A stretch of DNA of 64,000 bases, from positions 82,557,765 to 82,621,764 of the forward strand of contig CM037588.1 of the NCBI GenBank assembly GCA_021018995.1. Reading direction: 5' to 3'. Positions within the stretch are counted from its first letter, which is position 1. The number at the start of each line of letters is the position of its first letter. Positions 33,015 through 43,462 of this stretch are shown here, piece by piece. The position numbers were made by a program, and so were the translations under genes. Source of the stretch: Chloranthus sessilifolius (Eukaryota > Streptophyta > Magnoliopsida > Chloranthales > Chloranthaceae). The notes under the pieces are model-generated. The model was not told the origin of the DNA. It made no database searches and saw only the letters and a program-made list of their open reading frames with translations.

Positions 33015-33527
33015 TTACAGTAGCAAAAATGGCCTACCCAAGATCACGGGGATGAAGGTAGCACACTTGCTTGGTTCCATGTCTAGCACCAGGAAATCAG
33101 CTGGGTAAAAGAATTTGTCAACTCCAACTAGCACATCCTCTATAATCCCCACTGGCTTCCTTTCAGACCTGTCAGCTAATTGTAAGACCACATGTGTGGG
33201 CTTCAACTTTCCTAGGCCCAACTTCTCATAAAATGCGTATGGAAGCAGATTCACACTAGCTCCTAGGTCTAGTAAAGCCTTTTCAATGGTGTGATCCCCA
33301 ATGATACAGGGGATTGTGGAGACTCCAGGGTCTTGTTGCTTAGTTGGGGTGGTAATGGCAAACACTTGGTTTACTTTTTTAGCTGAAAATACCTTCATGG
33401 ATAAATGTATCCTTAACTGCCTTTTATGGGTGCAAAGATCCTTCAAAATTTTGGCATAGGGTGGCACTTGCTTGATTGCATCAAGTAAAGGCAAGTTGAT
33501 CTTTACTTGTTTAAAAGTCTCTATCAT
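33015..33527 (-). pseudogene. pol: Element B aspartic protease domain
   Basis: Open for about 170 residues: linker FKQVKINLPLLDAI, active site DLGASVNLLPY, GIIEDVLVGVDKF and PVILGRPF. Retropepsin in the Athila gag-pol order. An acidic connector (32539-32988) leads to RT; its frame is offset from the protease frame, so a small indel lies near 33000. Confidence 0.88.
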
Positions 33528-33599
33528 TTCCTCTACTTTACCATCCCCTTATGAAAAGGAGAAGGTGCTTGAAGTGCCCTTAGAAATGGCAAGTGAGGG

Positions 33600-35289
33600 A
33601 CTGCTCCTTCATTTGCTGTCTTAGCCAATTCATCACTTTTCTTTTTGTTTTTATTATTTTATTAGGGAGCATCAACATTTCCCTTATTCAGGCTATGTTG
33701 CTCCTGCTACATATCTTTTGGGGTTATTTTTTTTCTTTCTTTTTCTACCTTTTTCTCAGGCCCAATACCAACTTGGTTGTAATATGTCCTCCCACTTCTC
33801 AAAGTAGTGACAGATTTGCTTCTTCATATGAGGAAGAAACTTCACCCACCACATAATACCTCTTTGGATTATCCATGGGCTGATTAGGCAGCCTCCCCTC
33901 TTCTCTCTTTGTCAAGGCATTAGATAGCTGACCAAGGTGGTCTTCCATCTTTTTAATGCTTTGGCTATAAGAGTGGACTATTTGGGATAAAGAGCCCAAA
34001 TTTTGTAATGAGGCCAGAACTTATTCTTCAAAAGAGGGTGATCTGGTGACTGGTGCTTATTGCAAAAGCTGAGCCATGGTTTGCTGATATTGGGGGCCTT
34101 CGCACAAAATGCTACTGCTAAGTCTGGGGAGCAGGTTTATAAGGCATTAACTGTTGTGGATAGAACTGTTGTTGGAACTGTTGTGGCTGGTTTTGAACAT
34201 TGACTTGCCTCCACCTCAGATTAGGGTGGCTTCTCCAAGAGTAACCAACATTTGACTGCTGACCAAAGGTCTGAGCAGCCTGCACATGTTTCAACACTAG
34301 TTCTGGGAATTGAGTAGCAGAGGGATAATCTTGAATGGGATGAGTGGGAGATTGGCTGATGAGACATGCCTCTTTCACATTAGCAGCCATTGGAGACTGT
34401 GTTGCTCCCATCTTTTTCTCCAACTGTTGGGTCAAGCTGGATACCTTTCTTTCCAAGTCATTAAACCCACCAACCCATACATTTTTCCTTTTATTGTATT
34501 TTCCATCAACACTCCTGCTAGAATCTCCGTGTCCCTAGTGAAAGACTCCTGCTGTATGGAGTTTTCACTAATAACATCAAACAATTCTCAAGCTTCCTCA
34601 ACTATTTTATGAAGGTATGTGCCTCCCAACAAGCATCCACCATATTTCTACTCTTAGAATCAATTCCTTGATAGAAACTTTGTACAAGTTACCATTCGGG
34701 AATATGGGGGAGAGGGCATTGCCTTAAAAGCTCTTTGAATCTCTCCCATGCTTCATGGAACCCTTTAGTTGGGAGTTGAGAATATGAAATGATATTTTTC
34801 CTCGACTGACTGGTTCTAGACATGGGGAAGAATTTAGCTAGGAATTGACATTACAGGTCACTCTAAGAGTTGATACTGTTAGGAGGAAGTGAGGACAACT
34901 AGGCCCTAGCTTTGTCCTTTAATGAAAAAGGAAATAGCCTAAGCTTTGTTGCTTCTGGCCGCAGTCCTGCAATGTTGAAGGTAGTACACAAGGCAAGGAA
35001 TTCATCAACATGTTTGTATGGGTCCTCTTTACTCAAACCATGGAAAGAGGATAACATCTGGATGGTTGAAGCTTTAATTTCATAATTTCCCTCTACAGCA
35101 GGGAATTGAATGCAGAAGAGAGTTATATGCACCCGGTGCATAGTAATCCCTCAACAGCCTTGGTCGCTCACCCATATCAATATATTTAAGTGCAGCAAAT
35201 GCATGTGGGCTTTGCTTAGGCCTAAGAATCCTCTCAACCTCTAAATTGAATGGCACAAGCTGAGGGTTGAGGGTTTTTCTTCCAAACAT
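33600..35289 (-). pseudogene. gag: Element B gag
   Basis: ATG at 35289 (MFGRKTLNP, aligned with A's start). A shift near 35100 precedes the core with EGNYEIKASTIQML and FHGLSKEDPYKHVDEF. Stops follow at about 34899 and within 34460-34890. The zinc knuckle seen intact in A is degraded: C-LI-S-QSPT-H-PIQD-Y, two of three cysteines lost. A Gln-rich tract (about 34118-34220) and the SIKKMEDHLGQLSNAL segment (33900-33999) match A. Confidence 0.87.
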
Positions 35290-35607
35290 ACAACACTCAC
35301 AATCCCAATGCACAATTACACCTCAAATTTAAAGCAAACAGTCCGAAATTGTAACACAAGTAAAACACTATTAGATCTAAAAATTCACAGATCTAGAAAT
35401 GTAAAAGTATAAGGAAATGCAAACTCAGTCCAGCTTGCTCCTCCTTCTAGCAAAAATTGCTTCTCTAAGCACAGCTCCACATCTGTAAAAAAAATTCGAA
35501 GCTATAGAAACAACTACAGAAGCGATTAACCAAATACTAAACAGACAGTTGAAAAATCTAAATCTAAAAATGAGAAAACTTTGATCTACCACTTTTAAAC
35601 ACATAGA

Positions 35608-35625
35608 TCCTCGATAGCAGTGCCA
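35608..35625 (-). other. Primer binding site of element B, mutated
   Basis: Minus strand TGGCACTGCTATCGAGGA. Against the A site (TGGCGCCGTTGC...) it has lost the CpG and several pairings. Confidence 0.75.
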
Positions 35626-35631
35626 AAAACT

Positions 35632-37882
35632 TGTTGTCTGGCTACCTTGTGCTTCAAAAGGAGATTAAAATCAGAAAATTAAAGGTCTATGGACTGCACA
35701 CCAAGGTAAGCCTTCACAGAGCCTGCAAGTAAACAGGGCCGTTGTAGCAAGTTTTAAAAGGTAAGTAAGGGCTTGTCCATACGAAAATATGTCCTAAAGG
35801 ACGGTAAATCTTTAGATCTAGAGTAGATCTAGAACTTTATCCTAATTTAAATTAAACTAAAGTAAAAAAGACTAGAGGTTTTGTGGTTTTGTCACTTTAA
35901 CTACAGACTACAGAATTAAATGCTATTGATCCAGATCTAGTTCAACACAGAGGATAGAGGAGATATAGAAGAGATGAAAAATCCAAAAGGTGAGAACAAT
36001 AGCTAGGGGTACTGGTCTCTCACTGAAAATTAAAGGAATCAATGGCCTTGCATAGATCTGATTCCCTACAATCCTCCATCTGGCTACAAGCTCCCCATTT
36101 CTGGCAAATGCAAGGTATAAGGATCCAATCTCAACTAGAGAATTGAAGCAATCCTAAGGCTATGATCTGTCCACTTTAATGGTCACAGACCATTCTAGAA
36201 ATTGTTCCACTTTAAGGATCTTAATTAGAGTAGAAAAATCATTATAGATGCAGTAGATGCCAGGCTACCAGCTCCCTATTTCTAACTAGCATTCGCAGGA
36301 GTATCCAATCCAGGGAAATCAAATATGAAAAAGTGAAATATAGATCAGAATAACCTTTAAACTCCACAATTATATTACAAGCTTATAATACTATTGTGCT
36401 CAGATCTGTAATCTATACAATATACAATCTATTACAAACTTCTGAATCTCTCAATTTATAACTTAAGACCTCACCCTAACTACTGAGAAGAGTTTAGCCA
36501 CTCATGATAGGCTAAAGAGATAATGGGAGAAGAAGGAAGAAGGAAGGAGAATTTGGAGGAAAAAATGGATCTCACTCTAGGCTCTGGTTCTCTCCAAGTT
36601 TGGATATATGTTTTTTATTTTCTTCAAGCTTTTATATTGTCCTCCTCTGTCCTCATATCTATTTCAGCCAATTAGAGTGCAGGGGAATAATTCTATTATT
36701 CTGGGCTACTGATGTGGCCGATTTCTCTTCTAGAAGATTTCTTCCCATTGGCTATCAACTAGAAAAGACATGTGAAGTAGTTGGCTTTCCATGCATGCCT
36801 AATTATGTGCTAAAAATACCCCCAGGGGTCGCTAAAGTGCTTTAAAACTCATACATAAAAATCTGGAATTGGCAGCTGCTGAAGAAAGACGCTGAGAAGT
36901 TGCCAAAATGAGTGTCGAGAGGTTCAAGGGTTCCTCTTGATAGGTTCTGAATCTGCATTACAATCACATAGCCAGGTTGCATTGGCTTTCGACCACTTTG
37001 CAGACTTCTCGATAGGACTGAAGTACTAGTCGACAGGTTTGGAATGGCTCTCGATAGGTTTGAACACATCTCGACAGGTTGATGAAGATCCTGTCAACAT
37101 CTTGGGAGAACGTCTCAAGAGGTTGGTTTGAACTTGTCAATAGGATTGCAGGCTTATTTCTTTGTTCTCCTTAGTTCCACACTCATCTTCTCGACAGGTT
37201 ATAGACAATTCTCTCGACGATTTATACAATCTTCAGTGAAGTGCTAGACAAGTTCGCTCAATCCTCGTGAGACTGAACGTTGCTTCAGGTAAGTTACCGA
37301 CAGGTTGCTTTGTATTGTTCGACAAGTTCAGTTGAACCTCTTGATAAGTGACTGGAACCTCTCAACTAAATCTGTACCTTGAAGTATCCTCTCAATAGCT
37401 TCAACGTCTGTACTTCCAACCTCTCGATAGGTGTTGGAACCTCATGAGATGTTCATCTTTCCAACTCAATACCTCTCAACAGCTTCTTTTACCCATGTTC
37501 AACCTCTCGACTGCTTCACTCCTTGTTCTCAGAACTTCTCAACAGGTGCTGGGAAGCTCTCGATAACTTCAAGGAACCTCTCGGCAGCTTATTTTGAGTG
37601 TTTCCATAGCTGTCGCACCTCTGGGTTTGCTGTTCTTCCATTGTTCAGCACTCAGCTACCCTTTAATAGGTTCAGACTTTATTTCTTATAGCTGGACTTG
37701 GTCTCTGGCCTTTCTAATTGGGTAGCACAATGCTTCTTGGGCTCTTTTAAGTGGAAATATGTATTAAGCTTGCAATTTATTTCTTAACTATAAAACATAC
37801 TTAAAACACATTATTAGTCAGCTCAAAGGCCTAACAAAGGTCCTATTAAGAGGTGAAAAATGATATTTTTCACTGCTTAACA
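35632..37882 (-). repeat. Element B 5' LTR
   Basis: 2251 bp, partner of 24395-26641. TATA box TATAAAAG at 36636-36629 on the minus strand, motif array at about 36890-37680. The TTAACA end is followed by the AACCT duplication (37883-37887). Confidence 0.94.
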
Positions 37883-37887
37883 AACCT

Positions 37888-38349
37888 ATCGATAGGTTAT
37901 AACAAGCACAACATGATTTCGATAAGTTGGAAAGAAGGTTTCGACAGGATGAAACAACTTGTCGAATAGTTAAAACCACTGGGATTAGCAAGACTGTCAG
38001 GCTGAAGCTTTTGAGAGGTTCATCAAACCTCTCGATAGGTATATAGGCTTCAGAAATTGCAAATCAAGAGGTTCATTCAACCTCTCGATATGTTACAAGT
38101 TTTTAACATTTAGGGTTTCGAGAGGTTTCTCAACCTCTCGACAGGTACATAGAACTTATTGAAAACTAGGTTCTTCCTATCGACAGGGTCTCAGTACTTG
38201 TCGAAATCACCTCCATCACTTTCATAACATGTCGAATTATAGACCCCTCCTGTCCATAATTTGCAGAATATATATAGTGACAGATAGAATTGAAGACAAC
38301 AATAACATTCTAACTGATAGCTATGGTAGCTACTATACATTGTTGAAAA
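37888..38349 (-). repeat. Element C pol-env spacer, right part, with TCGA-type motif
   Basis: Continues the palindrome split by B (ATCGATAGGTT). It contains further units (TTTCGACAGGATG, TTTTGAGAGGTTC, CCTCTCGATAGGTA, TTTCGAGAGGTTT, CCTCTCGACAGGTA). Same motif class as B and the C LTR. No ORF. Confidence 0.78.
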
Positions 38350-39450
38350 TCAATCTAACTTTGGAGGTTCTTGAAGGTTAATGGTCACCACAGGCTCCAC
38401 TATATTTTCAACACAGATTTTGAACCTTTGATAATTGACTTTCATGATCCTACCATCCTTGGGATCCATGATTTCAATAGCTACTGATGGGGAAACCTGA
38501 ATCACAATGTACGGCCCCTCCCATCTAGATTTCAACTTCCCTGGGAAAAATTTCAACTTTGAGCTGAACAACCATACCTTATTACCTGTAGCAAACTCCT
38601 TTCTCAGCAAATGCTTGTCATAAAAAGCTTTGGCCTTTTCTTTGTACATCCTTGCATTAGAGTAAGCATCCAATCTCAGCTATTCAATTTCTGATAGCTG
38701 CAGCCTCCTGTGCATGCCAGCCGCAGTTTGATCAAAATTTAATATCTTAATAGACCAGTAACCTTATGTTCTAATTCTACTGATAAATGGCATGCCGTGC
38801 TATAAACCAACCTAAAGGGAGACATCCCTATTAGGGTCTTATAGGCAGTTCTATAAGTCGAAAGAGTATGAGTCAACTTTAAGGACCAATCCTTCCTTTG
38901 TCCTCTCACAGTTTTCTCTAGAATGTGTTTAATCTCTCTATTAGAAATTTTCACCTGCCCACTGGTCAGTGGGTGGTATGGGGTGGCAACTCTGTGTGTT
39001 ACAGAGTACTTTTTATGTAAATTTTCAAAATGCCTATTACAGAAATGGCTTCCCCCATCACTAATGATAGCTCTGGGGGTACCAAACCTAGAGAAAATAT
39101 TATCTTTCAAGAAGTTGATGACAACCCTGTGATCATTGGTTCTTGTGGCTATGGCTTCAACCCACTTGGACACATAGTCCATAGCTACAAGAATAAAATT
39201 ATACCCATAAGGGGGAGGGAAGGGACCCATGAAGTCAATCCCTCAAATGTCAAACAGTTCAACTACAAGAATGGGTTGTAAAGGCATGGAATTTCATTTA
39301 GAAATACTTCCCATTTTCTGGCATTTTTCACAAGCCATGCAGTGCTGCCATGCATCTTTGAATAAAGTAGGCCAATAGAATCCACTGTGAAGTATTTTTG
39401 TAGCAGTCTTGTTTCCACTGAAATAGCCTCCACAAGCCTATTCATGACAC
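38350..39450 (-). pseudogene. pol: Element C integrase, catalytic Glu replaced by Lys
   Basis: Reads from the zinc site (CHE-stop-ACGGYFSG ... CMACEKC, about 39300-39450) through the core to the C-terminus (KLKFFPGKLKSRWEGPYIV; stop at 38350). Asp in GIDFMGPF and ISDGG are present. The Glu expected 35 residues later is Lys (GQVKIS, about 38945), a GAA->AAA change. A TGA at 39243-39245 replaces Trp in FDI-W-GID and a TAG sits in the zinc site; both are shared with B. The core and C-terminal parts are otherwise open for 163 and 107 residues, with a shift near 38700. Confidence 0.9.
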
Positions 39451-40107
39451 ATTGTTAGTATGCTATGGAATTCATTATCAGGTACACACCTTCTCACAAC
39501 CTGGTCTGTACAGTTCTTCAAAAGGTATGGGACCTCCCACATATAATATCTGATCTGAGAGAAAAATAGATCCTTGTCTATTTTAGTCCAATGTGGCGAG
39601 ATCCTACCTACAGCCAGATATTTCACTATGTGTGCAAACCAAGGTACACCCATGTTGACAGCAAAGAGTTGCTCATCTGGGAATTAATCACTGATAGGCA
39701 GTCCATCAAACTCATCAGCTAGGATCCTAAACAAGTGGTCTACAACCACATTTTCAACCCTTCTTTTGTCTTTAATCTCAAGAACAAACTCCTGTAACAG
39801 GAGGATCCATCTGATTAATCTTGGCTTGGCTTCCTTTTTAGACAAAAGGTATTTTAGGGCTGAATAGTTTGTGACCACTACAATCAGATCGTAACACATA
39901 AGACCTGAATTTTTTCAAAGCATAGACAATGGCTAACAATTCCTTCTCAGTTGTGGTGTAGTTTAACTAAGCATCAATCATTGTCTTTCTTGCATAAGCA
40001 ATCACACAAGGTAACTTATCCTTTCTTTGCTCCAAAACTGTACCAATTGCAAAATCTGATGCATCACACATCAGCTCAAATGTCAAAGAATAATCAGGGG
40101 CTAGTAC
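39451..40107 (-). pseudogene. pol: Element C RNase H domain, truncated
   Basis: Contains FELMCDASDF (about 40050-40080), TTEKELL, YSALKYLLSKKEAKPRLIRW and VENVVVDHL, ending toward integrase. Stops at about 39684 and others. Upstream of the first Asp the sequence stops matching pol at about 40107 and is replaced by an env-position ORF fragment. C's RT, protease and gag are absent. Confidence 0.85.
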
Positions 40108-40236
40108 TAAGAGGTTGAGTGGCTTAGGTAGATGGAATTAAGGTGGATTGAATGGTATGCAAGTAGGTGATTATGAGAGATTGGTTCTCTGTATTAGTTT
40201 GAAGCTGGGCTAGGATGGAAGTGAGAAGGGAAAGGA
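40108..40236 (-). pseudogene. Displaced fragment of the env-position ORF joined to the primer site
   Basis: About 130 bases aligning with C 22121-22253, in the same orientation (shared AAGAGGTTG, GATTGAATGGTATGC, TTGAAGCTGGGCTAGGATGG). It fills the place where gag, protease and RT should be. The junctions carry short shared words: GGATC at the PBS side and TAGTA at the RNase H side. A minus-strand frame happens to run from the LTR through the PBS into it (40381-40124). Confidence 0.8.
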
Positions 40237-40254
40237 TCCCCGACAGCGGCGCCA
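40237..40254 (-). other. Primer binding site of element C
   Basis: Minus strand TGGCGCCGCTGTCGGGGA, the best preserved tRNA-Asp-type site of the window, six bases from the LTR end at 40261. Confidence 0.85.
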
Positions 40255-40260
40255 AAAACT

Positions 40261-40637
40261 TGTTGTAAGATTTTTGTTGCTTCTTTTTATTATTAAAAAT
40301 AAGACAAGGAAAATAATGTGAGGGAAGTGTAGAATGGTAAAAAAAAATAAAATGGATTAAACACAACACAAAACCAAACACAGTCCTGCAAGAATCTAGG
40401 GCCTGTTGTAGTATGTTTTAAATGTAAGAGTTTGTCGCATACGGAGTGATGATCTAAAAACCTAAAGGCATATAGTGATCTCCAGATCTGGCTACAGATC
40501 TGGAAATTTTAAACCTAAGCTAGAAAGCAAGGTAAAGAAAGGGTGTTTAAGTGTCACAAGCTAAACTACACTAAAAAAAGGAGATGAGGAGCTATGTAAT
40601 CTATGGTGAAAAGAGTTGAAGATTTTAATAATTAGAG
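40261..40637 (-). repeat. Element C 5' LTR, truncated 3' end
   Basis: Starts TGTTGTAAG after the PBS and resembles the late LTR of F and H (TGATCTCCAGATCTGGCTACAG context). It stops near 40637, where plus-oriented D sequence begins, so most of the LTR is lost. Confidence 0.65.
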
Positions 40638-41180
40638 CATTGCCTATCCTCATGCTTGCAGTCCTATTTAATGGTTGTAACTGCTCTTGAGCTGTGTGAA
40701 ATGATACACCCTTCATGTTTATTTTGAGACTTGGTGAGACTTGGGTCTAAAATTAAGTTTGTTGGGAGCATTATCAAAATAGAATGCTCAAATTAATGAT
40801 GAGCTTTGCACTAATTTTCACACACAACACCCTTGACATCAGCTGATTGGTGGTGAAGGAATTACAGTAGAATTTCAGTATTAAACTGTTGTTTTACTAT
40901 TGAGAATCCTCTAAAAAGTTGAATGAGTAAGGTGTGAAATGAATTTTATTTTGTTTGAACTCTATTTTAATATGTTGCACTAATATTAATTATTTTATTG
41001 GAGAAGTTTGTGGGCACCTTCACTGAAAACCCTCAGGAGAATCCACTCCTCCACTAGGGATCACCTAGGGGTTTAAAAGGCTTGGTACATGTGCTAAATT
41101 CATTCATGCTCCCTACGAAAGTGGCATTTAAATTTTGTAGGTTACTTATTTAATTTTACTTTGCTCGAGGACTAAAAAAG
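40638..41180 (+). other. Element D 3' UTR remnant
   Basis: Plus-oriented homologue of A's 3' UTR: the CTGCTCTTGAGC block at 40638-40696 and the PPT-proximal block at 41003-41125. The left border is a junction with C's truncated LTR. No coding part of D remains. Confidence 0.75.
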
Positions 41181-41196
41181 ATTAGGTTTAGGGGTG
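41181..41196 (+). other. Polypurine tract of element D
   Basis: ATTAGGTTTAGGGGTG, identical to A's. Confidence 0.8.
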
Positions 41197-41845
41197 TGTT
41201 AATCACTGATTTATACAACTTTCTATCCCTTAAACCTAGCTTTTGTTAGTACTTAGAGTAATTAATAACTATTTTTTAATGTTGTTTTGCAGTTTAGGAA
41301 TAAATATGCAACAAGTGCATTTTTCCCATGTAACAAGTGCCAATAAGAAGTTGAGAACCATTGTTTAAAGCTGAGAGGAGAATGTTTGCACACATGAAGA
41401 AGAGTGCTGCTATTAGAGTAAAATAACAGAACAAAGAGTCTCTTGCAGCTACCTACTAAGGAGTTGAGCAGCTAGGAAGCTCAACAATATTTGGAATGGG
41501 CACACTAAAGAAAACAACAATGGGCACCTTGCAGCAATCACCTCAGAAACATATGAAGTTGTGTGCACATTCCTTGTGGTTCACAATCTCAAGCTACAGA
41601 ACTATGGAGCTCAAATTAGGGCAGCTAGACTATTCCTTGAACCTCTCAAATGATTGAGAAAGTGCACATTAGAAAGGAGGAGCTGGGGGTATGCACTTAT
41701 CAAAGCAGCTCAACACTCAGTAGCACACAAGAGCAGCCATTTGATTCATCATCTCTAGAAGATGTAGTAGCAACATAAGGTGTGTGTCAGCAAAAGAGCC
41801 AACAAGTCGAGCAGTACTGAAGCCTGAAAGCCAACCATTCGAGAG
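41197..41845 (+). repeat. Element D 3' LTR, first 649 bases
   Basis: Begins TGTTAATCACTG. It diverges from the A, B and F LTRs beyond the start. Near the end two CpG motif units appear (GTCGAGCAGT, CATTCGAGAG). It is interrupted at 41845 by element E; the last five bases GAGAG should be E's left target duplication. Confidence 0.7.
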
Positions 41846-42268
41846 TGTAGACACCCAAATTTAGCCTAAGGCCCGATCGAGACACATTTTGAGAGAGGCT
41901 CATCTCCAAGCCTTTGATGGCATGTACGGAACCCCTTAGGAACCTTTTTGAAACCTTAGGAGTTATTCCAAACCCTTAGGAATCACCCTAGATCCCTTAG
42001 GTACCTTCCTGAACCCTTAGAAACCCATCCCAACCCTTAGAACCCATTCTGAATCTAAACCTAGCTTTCTCAAGCACTGGATAAAGAGTGGTGCACAGGG
42101 ACTAGCTGTGACCTTCTACTGTGATCAATTCTTATACCATTAAAAATTAGAAGTCCTCAGCTTTCCAACGAGCCAAGAATCACCCCAATACGAGCTATGT
42201 GCAAGAAGATATCGCGTTCTGAAGAGTAAGGGCAAAATGGTAAATATACTGCAAACCCCCTAAAGATT

Positions 42269-42436
42269 TGGCATAAGTATTACTTGCGCCAAGCCATTTC
42301 CCCCCAAAAATGGCTTCGCATAACTAATAGTTGCGCCACATATAAGGTGGGCCCCATCACAGGGAGCCAACTTCCAGGCCAGTGTAGGAACATTGTTTTA
42401 CTTTTCCTAAGCCTGGCGTAACTATTAGTTGCGCCA
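42269..42436. repeat. Three E near-palindromes in 5' LTR
   Basis: Units derived from TGGCGCAACTA, one base, then its reverse complement TAGTTGCGCCA. Here they are at 42269, 42315 and 42414, each with one to four changes. Confidence 0.85.
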
Positions 42437-42719
42437 GGCTTATGAACAATAACCTTGAGTTTTTGCCTCGAATTTTGAGATTGGGGTTTGACTTGTTGAC
42501 CATTTTGACCTTTGAGGTATTTTTTGCTAGTACTGTTGCACCCATTTGCTATCTATGTGCAACCCCTTAAGTCGTTTAAAGCTCCACCCTAACATCCATC
42601 ATTGGAGCAACTCTTCACACTTTTCAGGGCTCCAAAAACCTTAGGAAACCTTAGATTGCCCATTACCTAATTGCTAACACTAATTAGCTTTTAAACACTC
42701 TCCTAACCTCTCTTTTTCC

Positions 42720-42728
42720 TATAAATAG
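42720..42728 (+). promoter_or_regulatory. TATA box, E 5' LTR
   Basis: TATAAATAG, conserved at 59718-59726 in the right LTR. The nearest palindrome lies about 280 bases upstream. Confidence 0.7.
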
Positions 42729-43444
42729 AGAAGCACCCCTCCCTTTACAAAGGCTTGAAAAAATTTCCAATTAAGAGATTAAGGATTCCCTTCTCTCTCT
42801 CTCCTCTAGTGCACCATTCCCATACAAGTTCCAGAACATTAAAACTTCCTTTAGACCTTATCATTTCACCCAAAAGCTCTAGGTTAGGTGTGTGTTACTC
42901 CCTAACCTTCCCTCTCTACCCCTTAGCTATCAAGCCCTAGGAGTTAGAACCTTATTTCCACCATATAAGCCTTCAAATGTTCACTAAAGCAAGCCAACGC
43001 AAGGATCCTCAACAGTGCAACAAGGGCCCTAGAGCTCCGACTCTCCCCTCTATTCCTCTACTTCTCGGTCCTTTCTCCATCCACTCATTTGTACCATTAT
43101 GCCACCAAATTTTTGGTAGGAATTGAGGGGCACAAATAGGATTTTACGACCCTTTCGACAAGAGGAAGGCTTTTTCATTTCTTTTATATTATTTTCGTTG
43201 GGGCCATAAGTAGAGACCTCATTAAGCGGGTTGATTGGGTGCCTAACACCTTTCTCATCAATAACCGAAGCCCCTACCCAAGAGCCTTTGGTGTAGAGTG
43301 GATTCAGAGTCATATTTGACACTTCAGTGTTTAAAAAATTGATCTAAGTTTGTTGGGACACCACAAGCTCCGGGTGGCGACTCTAAATATTTATAGAGAG
43401 TGCATTGTCGCGACGGGTTTGACGAAAATCCATGATTACACGGA

Positions 43445-43462
43445 TGGCGACTCTACTGGGTA
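43445..43462 (+). other. Primer binding site of element E
   Basis: TGGCGACTCTACTGGGTA, four bases after the LTR. The family signature is typical of Tat/Ogre elements; the primer is thought to be tRNA-Arg (from memory). Confidence 0.75.

Larger units (their letters stand above)
24395..37882 (-). mobile_element. Element B: complete Athila-like retrotransposon on the minus strand, 13.5 kb
   Basis: Two LTRs of about 2.25 kb (plus-strand ends TGT-GTCTGG and CTTAACA) and AACCT duplications. Minus-strand order: LTR 37882-35632, PBS, gag, protease, RT, RNase H, integrase, spacer with TCGA-type motif, MADD ORF, internal PPT-like motif, 3' UTR, PPT, LTR 26641-24395. It has no long env-position ORF. 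In the part I compared (24841-25030 against 36071-36260) the LTRs look roughly 87% identical, so B seems older than A. It is inserted in the pol-env spacer of element C, in the same orientation. Confidence 0.95.
41846..43440 (+). repeat. Element E 5' LTR
   Basis: 1595 bp, TGTAGACACC...GATTACA. Contains three copies of the E near-palindrome (42269-42291, 42315-42338, 42414-42436), a TATA box at 42720, and a conserved CGACGGGTTTGACG stretch at the end, as is usual for Tat LTRs. Confidence 0.93.

Noticed and set aside
40124-40381. ORF running from LTR through PBS into an env-ORF fragment
   Set aside because: Accidental frame created by the rearrangement; not a designed fusion gene.
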